From a virus, in IMG/VR virus record IMGVR_UViG_3300031746_000084, positions 1-35,961 of that record: a DNA stretch of 35,961 nucleotides; one strand, 5' to 3'. Position numbers and translations under genes: made by a program. Positions 15,306 through 22,081 of this stretch are shown here, one piece after another. Positions within the stretch are counted from its first letter, which is position 1. Every line of letters starts with the position of its first letter. The notes under the pieces were generated by a model. The model was not told where the DNA came from and ran no database searches. It worked only from the letters and a program-made list of their open reading frames with translations.

Positions 15306-15608
15306 CTACAGCTTGGCCACTGGAGAGATGTCCAGAACGCCGCTCGCCGCCGTCGCCTCGAGGTCCACACGGTATGCCTCGCATTCCGCGAGGGCCGCGA
15401 CAGCCTCATCAATCCCGCGGTCCGTCAGTGCGGGCAGGGCGGCCATGAGAGCCGCCTTGTCGAGCGCGCCCAGCGCGTTCCGAATCCGCGCCATGGCCGG
15501 ATCGATCTTCGCGTTCTTCGCCTCGTAGATCGCGTCCCTGACGACCTTGAGGTCACGTAGTATTGCGGCCTGAGATTCCAGGGATGCGATTTCATCGGCA
15601 AGTGGCAT
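15306..15608 (-). CDS. Small helical hypothetical protein (100 aa)
   Basis: Almost entirely helical, with heptad-like spacing at the start (ADEIASLESQAAILRDLKVVRDAIYEAK) split by polar positions, and Ala-rich beyond. ATG 15608 is preceded by AAGGAG and five more bases, the same ribosome-site context as the gene starting at 17606. It lies seven bases before the appendage gene. Small coiled-coil proteins next to fibre genes can be fibre chaperones, but nothing here proves that. Confidence 0.6.
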   Translation of the reverse strand: MPLADEIASLESQAAILRDLKVVRDAIYEAKNAKIDPAMARIRNALGALDKAALMAALPALTDRGIDEAVAALAECEAYRVDLEATAASGVLDISPVAKL

Positions 15609-15617
15609 GGCTTCTCC

Positions 15618-15860
15618 TTATGGCGTCGTCCATATCTGCGGGGCCGGCAAAGGCCCAACTGTTGCGTAGGGTCCGCTGTGGCCGTCCTCAATCTCCTTCG
15701 CCTCCAGCGCCGCCTTGGCAATCGCCTGACAGCACCGCGCGCAGTCATCGTCCGCCTGGACCGCCTCGTACCGCGTCATGGCCTGACGGATGCAGTCCCG
15801 GACCACATCGATGGCGCAGTCGCAGTCGTCGGGCAACTGAAGCAGGAGCGTGCGCGGCAT
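15618..15860 (-). CDS. Small Cys-containing hypothetical protein (80 aa)
   Basis: The start ATG at 15860 shares TGATG with the stop of the preceding gene; a GTG one codon upstream is possible. The product is acidic and helical with several cysteines (DDCDCAID; DDDCARCCQAIAKAALEAKE), which suggests metal binding or a small oxidised fold. No family is recognised. It is part of a run of short genes between the second fibre and the appendage block. Confidence 0.6.
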   Translation of the reverse strand: MPRTLLLQLPDDCDCAIDVVRDCIRQAMTRYEAVQADDDCARCCQAIAKAALEAKEIEDGHSGPYATVGPLPAPQIWTTP

Positions 15861-16105
15861 CACTTCCCCGCTGGCCTTTTATCAAGGCCCTTCTCTTTGA
15901 GCATCACGGCCACGTCGTCAACGTGCAAGCAATCGCACATGCAGGCCCCCGTGTTGCCATTCTGGATAACGGCGATATTGCCGTTGCAGTATTCGTTTCC
16001 GGGGACGGCACTATGCAAAAGGCCAAACGCCGTAATTTCTCCGTTGTTGCCAATCTGCACAATCTTGTCCCCGTTCCTCGCTTCGCGTCCGTTTCGATAA
16101 TGCAT
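15860..16105 (-). CDS. Small conserved-type phage protein, unknown function (81 aa)
   Basis: A small beta-rich protein opening MHYRNGREARNGDKIVQIG and continuing with a glycine-turn repeat pattern (GNNGEITAFGLLHS; NGNIAVIQNGNTGACMC), then a short C-terminal helix. AGGAG lies six bases before ATG 16105. I recognise the HYRNGREAxNGDKI opening as recurrent among phage hypothetical proteins, but no function is known to me. It lies directly after the coiled-coil/TM protein that is a holin candidate. Confidence 0.7.
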   Translation of the reverse strand: MHYRNGREARNGDKIVQIGNNGEITAFGLLHSAVPGNEYCNGNIAVIQNGNTGACMCDCLHVDDVAVMLKEKGLDKRPAGK

Positions 16106-16114
16106 GATGATCTC

Positions 16115-16486
16115 CTATTTTCCAATGATTGCCCAGATGCCCAGCGCCCAGCCGATGAACGCGCCGATCACCACGGCCACGACCGCCACGGTCTTCCAGA
16201 CAGACCGCGCGGCCACTCTGATGCCGTCCAGCTTCGCCTTCGTCTCCGTGGCCACGGCGCATGTCCCCGGCGCGTGCGCGATCCGCGCCATGTCCGTGAC
16301 CTGCGCCTGGCAGAGCAACTGAGGCGCGCACGGGATGTCGTGCTGGCCTCCCTGCATGTCGTCCAGGCGGCGGTGCATCGTGGCGAAGTGCGTCCCCATG
16401 GACGCCTCGATCCGCGATACGCCGGTCTCTAGCGAATCCATGCGGCCTTCCAGGCGGCCGATTGCTTTGGAGTCGTCGTCGCCCAT
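16115..16486 (-). CDS. Coiled-coil plus C-terminal TM protein, holin/XhlA-like candidate (123 aa)
   Basis: The first 45 residues form a heptad-patterned helix (IGRLEGRMDSLETGVSRIE, then MHRRLDDMQG). A linker with four cysteines follows, and the end is one strong TM helix (VAVVAVVIGAFIGWALGIWAI) with two trailing polar residues. A coiled coil ending in a TM segment is the layout of haemolysin XhlA-type and related phage lysis proteins. The start at 16486 is set by the stop of the preceding gene one base upstream; the longer open frame only shadows that gene. No endolysin is adjacent, so a lysis role is inferred. Confidence 0.55.
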   Translation of the reverse strand: MGDDDSKAIGRLEGRMDSLETGVSRIEASMGTHFATMHRRLDDMQGGQHDIPCAPQLLCQAQVTDMARIAHAPGTCAVATETKAKLDGIRVAARSVWKTVAVVAVVIGAFIGWALGIWAIIGK

Positions 16487-16487
16487 G

Positions 16488-16754
16488 TCAGACGCCCTTC
16501 CGTCCCGCCAACTGCTCGCGGGCAATGCGCAACAGTCCGGCGTACCCTGGACTGCCGTCCTGCCACGTCTCCAACTTCTGGACCGTGGCCCTGACGCGCT
16601 CGTGGTCGATGCGCCCCTGTTGCCGTTTCTGCATCCTCGCAAATCGTTGCGATGGCATTTTCCCCGCGTTGGCCTTCACGGCATAATCCTGCGCAACCGG
16701 AAATTCGCATTGAACTCCGGCATTCATGTTTTCGTTCAGGTTATTCGCAGCCAT
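16488..16754 (-). CDS. Small basic hypothetical protein (88 aa)
   Basis: GGGAGG upstream of ATG 16754 decides the start, which overlaps the previous gene by 14 bases. The N-terminus is Asn-rich (MAANNLNENMNAGVQ). A basic, Gln/Arg-rich helical stretch follows (QRFARMQKRQQGRIDHERVR) and a short C-terminal helix (GLLRIAREQLAGRKG). It could bind nucleic acid or be a small structural protein. No family is recognised. Confidence 0.6.
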   Translation of the reverse strand: MAANNLNENMNAGVQCEFPVAQDYAVKANAGKMPSQRFARMQKRQQGRIDHERVRATVQKLETWQDGSPGYAGLLRIAREQLAGRKGV

Positions 16755-16977
16755 GATTGTTCCTCCCTGATGGAATGTTTTCCCATTGCGCTAAACAATC
16801 TCGGTGGAGTGCTTCCGATGCCCCCATGCACCACAAAATATCGCCCTTCTTCCCCTGCACTGACAACGCACTATCGGGGTCTCCAATTACAAAGACAAAA
16901 CGTTCGATGTCATGCTTCTGCATGAACTCGTCCACGAGTTTGCCGAGAGAGTCGGCGGTCTTGGTGTCGCTTGGCAT
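16741..16977 (-). CDS. Small soluble hypothetical protein (78 aa)
   Basis: ATG 16977 overlaps the stop of the upstream membrane-protein gene in TGATG; a 479-codon open frame running further upstream is a shadow. The product has a helix (SLGKLVDEFMQKHDIE), a buried-looking strand ending in an acidic turn (RFVFVIGDPDSAL), a second strand and a C-terminal helix. This is a compact alpha/beta pattern. FVFVIGDPD is reminiscent of small phage proteins of unknown role. Function unassigned. Confidence 0.65.
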   Translation of the reverse strand: MPSDTKTADSLGKLVDEFMQKHDIERFVFVIGDPDSALSVQGKKGDILWCMGASEALHRDCLAQWENIPSGRNNHGCE

Positions 16978-17606
16978 CACACGCCCTTCGGCTTCAGCGC
17001 CTTCAAAATCTTCTTCGCGGCCGGCGTCCGGTTCATCGCCAGCGCCGTCGTCAGACTCACCATGGGCGGGTCCGCCTCGTACTTCTCGGCCTCGACCGCC
17101 ACGTCCGAGATCTTCACGGACCCGTAAGCCTTCTTGCCGGCCAGCGCCGCCGCGATCATGGAGATTATCGCAATGGCACCAGATGCCACCTCCCCCCACG
17201 GCGTGTTCTTCTGGCCCGTCACGGTCAACAGTTGGTCTCCGAGCGCGACGTAGCCCGGCTGCGCTGGCACATGCGCCACGCTGGCAATCTTGAGCGCCAG
17301 TGATCCGCTGGCAATCGGGCACGGCCCCTCGAAGGTTGCCACGGTCCCGTCGGGCAAAACGAGTTGGGGGATACCTGGCGTCTGGACCCACAGCACCGCC
17401 TCTGCCGTCTCGCCCAGGCGCGCCGGGCGATACTGCGCGACATCGTGCGCCGGCACGCCGGCGAAGCGGTCCCAGCCTTCGCACCCGCTGAACAGCAGCA
17501 TCACGGCAACGCCTATCGCCGCCAGCGTCAGCACCCAGGTCACGGCCTTGAACAGGTCGCGATTGCGCTCTTCGGACTCGATCTCGCTCGGGAAGGGGAC
17601 GTGCAT
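16977..17606 (-). CDS. Membrane protein with two hydrophobic helices, possible lysis-module member (209 aa)
   Basis: A first hydrophobic segment at about residues 20-42 (AVTWVLTLAAIGVAVMLLFSGC) follows a charged N-terminus. A predominantly beta, soluble middle region (about 45-135) separates it from a second hydrophobic helix near 145-158 (GAIAIISMIAAALAGKKAY). The C-terminal tail is helical and basic. AAGGAG lies five bases before ATG 17606. The LLFSGC end resembles a lipobox, but it follows a long TM-like helix, so lipidation is uncertain. With the downstream coiled-coil/TM gene it could form a lysis cassette; a structural membrane-penetrating role is equally possible. Confidence 0.5.
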   Translation of the reverse strand: MHVPFPSEIESEERNRDLFKAVTWVLTLAAIGVAVMLLFSGCEGWDRFAGVPAHDVAQYRPARLGETAEAVLWVQTPGIPQLVLPDGTVATFEGPCPIASGSLALKIASVAHVPAQPGYVALGDQLLTVTGQKNTPWGEVASGAIAIISMIAAALAGKKAYGSVKISDVAVEAEKYEADPPMVSLTTALAMNRTPAAKKILKALKPKGV

Positions 17607-17615
17607 GGCTTCTCC

Positions 17616-18989
17616 TTATACAGTTGCGTGCAGACCCAGGTTCTCCAGGGTCACCAGAATGACGTTGATCTTCGTGCCCAGGGCGTTCAGCGCGGCCTCG
17701 ACACTTGGGATCGTATTGGTAACGAGGTCGTCCCGAAGCGCATCGGCATCGGCGGGCGCGTCGCCGGGGTCCGTTACGGCCGCCGCAGTCGAGGCGTCCG
17801 TGACATGCGCCGCCTGGTATAACTTGACCAAGGCGTTGTTCTCGGTGCGGAAGTGCGGACAGGCATTGCCGGCTACCTGATCGGCCGAGTACATGAGGAA
17901 TGAATCCACGGCCGGCGCGACATCCGGGGGCGTCCCGGTCTCCATGGCGAGCAACTGCGTCCCGGCCTGAGCCGTGCCCCAGGAGGTCGTGCCGATGGCG
18001 AGACCGGACGCGCCGATGCGGCACATCTCGTTTGCGGCGACGTAGCCGCCGATGAGGAGTTGGATACTCGATGCGGCCTTGGGCGACGCGATGACAAGTG
18101 CATCCGTCACACTGCCGGACGAGAGAATGCCCTTCCCAGCAAGATTCCCAATGGTTGTATAGCTCCGACCAGTTGCCCAAATCGCCAAACTGACGATACC
18201 GCCCGCATCATCCATCGCCACAGTCATAGCCGCAAACGCCGTCACATCTCCGGCATTAGTGTTCCATGCCTTCATATAGATGGATGAAGCCGAAGACGCC
18301 TTAGCCTCAATGCTGGTCATGGTGGCCAGCGTGCCACCCGTGATCGCCACAGCGGAGGCGGCCTGGGTCGCCATGCTGTCCAGTCCCAGCGTCGTGCGGG
18401 CCGCCGCGGCGTTGGCATCGTCCATCAGGGTCTGGGCGAAATCGCTGAACGTCACTTCCTCGACGGCCCCGCTACCCGCAGACACGCGCCCGAGAAGCAC
18501 ATCGGTATTGCTTGCCGTCAGGGCGGTCGCGGCCCGCGTTGCCAAGTCCGCAAGGCTCGATGAAGTCTTCGACACCTTGGCCCAGCCCACTTGGCTGTCG
18601 GCCAGCGTCAGGGTTCCCGAGGAGATGGTGAGCGACTTGCCGGACCCAACCGTGATGTCCACGCCCCCGAGCGTGCCCCCGGTCACGGAAATGGCTGTGG
18701 ACGCCTGCACCGCCATGGAATCCAGCCCCAGGGTCGTGCGCTGCGCCGCCGCGGTGGCGTCGTCCAGGAGGGCCAGTCCGGCCGCCGTGATGTCGGCCGT
18801 CGTGGCGGTCGCCGCGCCGGTGAAGTACAGCATCTTGTTCGCGGCAGGCGTCAGGGCCTTCAGCGCCGTCAGGCTGTTGCCCGCCAGCGTCAGCGCGCCC
18901 GCGGCCCCCAGGGTCGCGTCGCCGCTCATGGCGTAGGACGCGCACGCCTTGGTCCCGGTCGCAATCAACATCTGTCCTGCGGTCGCCAT
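17616..18989 (-). CDS. Tail fibre protein with internal duplication (457 aa)
   Basis: Rich in Ala, Thr, Ser and Gly with short strands, typical of trimeric fibre shafts. Two copies of a segment around AxRTTLGLDSMA-x-QA-x-x-A-x-x-x-TGGTL occur at residues 74-107 and 188-221. The C-terminus (VDSFLMYSADQVAGNACPHFRTE, split by turns, and VEAALNALGTKINVIL) is the conserved fibre end found in many tailed phages. The LGLDSMA unit recurs in phage fibres as a spacer between triple-helix segments. It follows the nozzle and a 62-aa gene, in the usual place for a fibre. Confidence 0.75.
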   Translation of the reverse strand: MATAGQMLIATGTKACASYAMSGDATLGAAGALTLAGNSLTALKALTPAANKMLYFTGAATATTADITAAGLALLDDATAAAQRTTLGLDSMAVQASTAISVTGGTLGGVDITVGSGKSLTISSGTLTLADSQVGWAKVSKTSSSLADLATRAATALTASNTDVLLGRVSAGSGAVEEVTFSDFAQTLMDDANAAAARTTLGLDSMATQAASAVAITGGTLATMTSIEAKASSASSIYMKAWNTNAGDVTAFAAMTVAMDDAGGIVSLAIWATGRSYTTIGNLAGKGILSSGSVTDALVIASPKAASSIQLLIGGYVAANEMCRIGASGLAIGTTSWGTAQAGTQLLAMETGTPPDVAPAVDSFLMYSADQVAGNACPHFRTENNALVKLYQAAHVTDASTAAAVTDPGDAPADADALRDDLVTNTIPSVEAALNALGTKINVILVTLENLGLHATV

Positions 18990-18996
18990 GCTTCAC

Positions 18997-19185
18997 CTAC
19001 GAAACGATGACGGGAAGCCCACCCTCTTGCGTCACGCGGTCGCCGTTCTCGTTCAGAAGAAATTCACCTCCGGCCCGCGCCTCGATCTGCTTCAGAACCT
19101 CCTGCACATGCTGAAACGCCAGGCGGATTTCGTCCGGGTCGTTGCCATGCGGCACTACGAAATCGAGTCGGTCTGTCCAGACCAT
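18997..19185 (-). CDS. Small hypothetical protein coupled to the tail nozzle gene (62 aa)
   Basis: ATG 19185 overlaps the TAA of the nozzle gene (TAATG); the longer open frame upstream is a shadow. The product starts MVWTDRLDFVVPHGNDPDE, has a central helix (AFQHVQEVLKQIEARAGG) and ends with a beta hairpin. It may be a small fibre adaptor or chaperone by position. No family is recognised. Confidence 0.65.
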   Translation of the reverse strand: MVWTDRLDFVVPHGNDPDEIRLAFQHVQEVLKQIEARAGGEFLLNENGDRVTQEGGLPVIVS

Positions 19186-21554
19186 TACCGCCTCGACCTT
19201 CCGGCGTTCAGAACCCGTGCCACCATGTTCTCCACGCCCCAGCGCCGCCCCGTGTCGCCGTTCGCCAGCTTGACAATGAAGCTGCCGCCGCGCGCGCGGG
19301 GATGCGATGTACGCTGCCGGCCGCCCAGGGAATGCGTCGCCCATTCGCCGCTATGCCGCGCCGTCGCGCTGACTGCCGCCTCATGCGACTGTGCCGCCAG
19401 GATGCTCCAGCCAATCGTCCCAGAGCCTTCGCTTATCGCGCCGTCGAGATCCGCAATGATGCCGTCGTTCAACTGGTCCCAGCCTCGGAACGGCCCGTAA
19501 AGCACATAGCTGCTGAACGCCGTGCCGTCGTCCGTCTCGGCCGTGCGGCGGTGCCGCCTGAGATACCCGTCCCGGCATCCCAGGATTACCGCGCTCTCCG
19601 AAGCGTCGTCAGCCACATAGTTGAAGATGCAGGTAGGCTCCTGCACGACCGGGTAGGTCTCGGGCCAGAAGCCCTTGGTCTCCCAGGCGAACCACCAATG
19701 CGTCGTGGCCCGGCTGTCCTTGGGCGTGACGTAGATGTGCACGCCCCGGAACCGGATGTCATACTCAAGCAAAATGATCGAGTTCGTGGGGTCCACGTCC
19801 AGGAGTTCCTGGGGCAGAATCTCGCGGGACGTGCTGATCGGCACTCCTTGTCCCGGCTCGATGATATAGATGCCGTCGCGGGTCAGCATCACGATCTCGC
19901 CGCCCGGACCCCTGGCCCATGCCTTCAGGTCCAGCGCCCCCACGTTCGGCGACAGCGTGTTGAACTGCGCGCCATACGCCGGATCGCCGCGCATCACCCA
20001 GCACTGCGTCTGCCCGAACGCGAAGAAGTAGTCGGCGCTATGGCCGAACATGCACCTGACGGCTTGGCCCACGTTGCCGCCCTCGCTGGCCGGACCATTA
20101 ACCGCGCGCTTCACGTCATCGCTGGTCGTCAGCCAGTCCAGGGGATCGCCCTTGCGGCTGAAGTACCAGACGTGCGGCGCATCCATGCTGCCGGCCAGCC
20201 CGAGGCGGTCCTGATAGACCGTGATGGCCCGACAACCCGCGGGGATCGGCCCTTTATCGGTCGTGTGGAGCCACAGCGCCAGCGTGCCGGCCACGGGATC
20301 GTAGACCTTGGGGCCGCGCTCGATGCGGTAGGCATAGGTGCCGGCGCTCGATGCCGGGGAGATATGGATGTGCGCCGTGGAAATCGTCGTGATCTCGTGG
20401 AGCGTGACGATCCCGCCACTGCTCGTCAGCCGCACCACGTAGTTGTAGGTATCCAGCCCCAGGGCGGTCCAATCCGCTACGGTGCCGACGTGCGAAAGTT
20501 CGTCGGCTGATGCGCCCGCGATGGTGCCGCCCGTGTCGTCCAGGACCGCGGCGTCGTAGTCCGCGATGTAGAGCTTCTGAAGATACTCGGCGCACTGGAC
20601 CTGATGGCCCGTCGCCAGCGTCAGATTGCTGGACACCTGAGCCATGGTGCCTATCGTGGTGCTTTTGTAGAGCAGCCCGTTGGCACTGGCGACCAGAAGG
20701 GTCCGGGTATCCTCAGCCGCCACGGTGCTGTAGTATTCAGTCTTGAAGGTGTCCACCAGGGTCAGGCCGCCGTCCACTGTGCACTGCATCCCGAATCCGA
20801 AGCGCGTCCCGGCCGCCGCACCCACCCCGGTAGAGCCAAGCACGGCCACGCCGCGCCACGTCACCGTCACGTTGGTTCCATTGATGTTCAGCACGAGCCA
20901 GCCCGGCAGGGCAGACCCGATGCTGCCCGGCGTGAATGCCGTGGTTGAAATTAAAACGCCCGCGCTGTAGACCTTCAAGTTCCCTGTGTAGTCTCCGGTA
21001 TCTCCGGTATGGATAAGTTCGGCTGCGATGCCGTCCTGTTCTACGTTGGGACTCGACGCCGCCATGCGGGCGTAGATGCGATACTTGCCGTGGTGCTGAC
21101 CGCTCCACGGCGTGATGAAGATTGCGATGCTGTAGGCTTGCGCCGTGTCGAGATCGGACAGCGCTGTGCGCACGGCCCCGACTTCGGCGTTGTATGTCAG
21201 GGAGGAAGATGCCTTGGGTAACAGCGCCGGAGCGGCCGAGACCCAGCTTGCTGCGGACCAATGCGTCCCCAGGCTCGTGCCCGTAAAGTTGTCGCTCCAG
21301 AAGGTAAGCCCGTCCGAAGCCACGTAGCTCACGCTACCCAGCATTCGGACGGGGTTCCCGCTTCCAAGTTGCGTGTAGAAAGCCTTGTCCTGTCCCGGCC
21401 GACTGCCCCCCGGTGCCCGGCCTTCAAGCGTGCTGTCGGGTCGCACATTCAGGCAGTCCGGGGTACTGAACGGCGGCTGTCCCGAATACGAGAAGCGCAA
21501 GTTCCTGCCCCGGAGGGGGAATTGCAGTTCGATGTTTCTCTGATCGGCCGGCAT
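19185..21554 (-). CDS. Tail nozzle / tail tubular protein B-like (P22 gp10-type), with inserted lectin-like domain (789 aa)
   Basis: The N-terminus (LRFSYSGQPPFSTPDCLNVRP) and the region from about residue 280 onward fit the beta-propeller nozzle family. RLGLAGSMDAPHVWYFSRKG near 450-470 is the characteristic motif, with GLDTYNYVVRLT and GGEIVMLTRDGIYII as propeller strands. This protein plugs and extends the short tail below the adaptor. Residues about 87-275 are unlike the nozzle: they carry a jelly-roll pattern (DNFTGTSLGTHWSAASW; GKYRIYARMA; GWLVLNINGTNVTVTW). I infer a concanavalin/LamG-type domain inserted near the N-terminus. The usual nozzle length without an insert would be about 600 aa. 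Confidence 0.8.
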   Translation of the reverse strand: MPADQRNIELQFPLRGRNLRFSYSGQPPFSTPDCLNVRPDSTLEGRAPGGSRPGQDKAFYTQLGSGNPVRMLGSVSYVASDGLTFWSDNFTGTSLGTHWSAASWVSAAPALLPKASSSLTYNAEVGAVRTALSDLDTAQAYSIAIFITPWSGQHHGKYRIYARMAASSPNVEQDGIAAELIHTGDTGDYTGNLKVYSAGVLISTTAFTPGSIGSALPGWLVLNINGTNVTVTWRGVAVLGSTGVGAAAGTRFGFGMQCTVDGGLTLVDTFKTEYYSTVAAEDTRTLLVASANGLLYKSTTIGTMAQVSSNLTLATGHQVQCAEYLQKLYIADYDAAVLDDTGGTIAGASADELSHVGTVADWTALGLDTYNYVVRLTSSGGIVTLHEITTISTAHIHISPASSAGTYAYRIERGPKVYDPVAGTLALWLHTTDKGPIPAGCRAITVYQDRLGLAGSMDAPHVWYFSRKGDPLDWLTTSDDVKRAVNGPASEGGNVGQAVRCMFGHSADYFFAFGQTQCWVMRGDPAYGAQFNTLSPNVGALDLKAWARGPGGEIVMLTRDGIYIIEPGQGVPISTSREILPQELLDVDPTNSIILLEYDIRFRGVHIYVTPKDSRATTHWWFAWETKGFWPETYPVVQEPTCIFNYVADDASESAVILGCRDGYLRRHRRTAETDDGTAFSSYVLYGPFRGWDQLNDGIIADLDGAISEGSGTIGWSILAAQSHEAAVSATARHSGEWATHSLGGRQRTSHPRARGGSFIVKLANGDTGRRWGVENMVARVLNAGRSRR

Positions 21555-21582
21555 TGTTCCTCGGCCTTTCTTGGCTTGCGCG

Positions 21583-22017
21583 TTACTTCACCTTCGTCAA
21601 CTCCGGCATGGTGTGAACCGTGAACATCCATTTCAGATTCAGGAGAAGCGCGGGCGTCAGTTGCTCGCAGGAAAAGTCCTCCGGCAACTCCACTGGCTTC
21701 GCCGCGACTTCCTCCTTCGCGTCCATCAATTCGCTCAGTTCCTTCTGAAACTCGGCGAACTTTTCAGGAGACACCCGGAATCCGCCGGCCTTCTCGTTGG
21801 GGGTTCCATGCTTCTCTACGAGTTTCCGCCTCTGCTCCTCAACGCGCTTGAAGACGGGTTCCAGCGCCTCGACAACCGAGACGATCCGATACACAACCCT
21901 CGCGGCCAGACCCTTCATGCCGACGACCACCTCCATGAGAGACGGTCCAATTACCTTGCCTTCGTCATCCGTCTGTTTCTGAAACGCATTCCAGATACGC
22001 CCTAAAGTGACTTCCAT
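21583..22017 (-). CDS. Helical hypothetical protein between fibre and nozzle genes (144 aa)
   Basis: Mostly helical with a charged coiled-coil-like centre (VEALEPVFKRVEEQRRKLVEK) and a polar helical second half (EKFAEFQKELSELMDAKEE). GGGGAG lies upstream of ATG 22017. It is the first gene after the intrinsic terminator, so it needs readthrough or a promoter I could not see. It vaguely resembles DUF1617-type phage proteins in size and helicity, but I cannot support that firmly. Confidence 0.6.
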   Translation of the reverse strand: MEVTLGRIWNAFQKQTDDEGKVIGPSLMEVVVGMKGLAARVVYRIVSVVEALEPVFKRVEEQRRKLVEKHGTPNEKAGGFRVSPEKFAEFQKELSELMDAKEEVAAKPVELPEDFSCEQLTPALLLNLKWMFTVHTMPELTKVK

Positions 22018-22030
22018 GGTGGTCTCCCCT

Positions 22031-22070
22031 CATAAAAGAACAGGAGGCGGGCCGGAACACCCGACCCGCC
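22031..22070 (-). terminator. Intrinsic terminator after the 940-aa fibre gene
   Basis: On the minus strand a 10-bp stem (GGCGGGTCGG / CCGGCCCGCC, one G-U wobble, 5-base loop, positions 22070-22046) is followed by TCCTGTTCTTTTATG (22045-22031). It begins 11 bases beyond the fibre gene stop. GC stem plus T-rich tail fit a rho-independent terminator, although the T-tract is interrupted. Confidence 0.7.
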
Positions 22071-22081
22071 CCCGTTGGTTG

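Noticed and set aside
16977-18180. Upstream part of a long minus-strand frame reaching 18180 (479 codons)
   Set aside because: Overlaps the fibre and membrane-protein genes in another frame with Arg/Gly-rich low complexity; only its last 78 codons (16741-16977), with a TGATG start, are kept.
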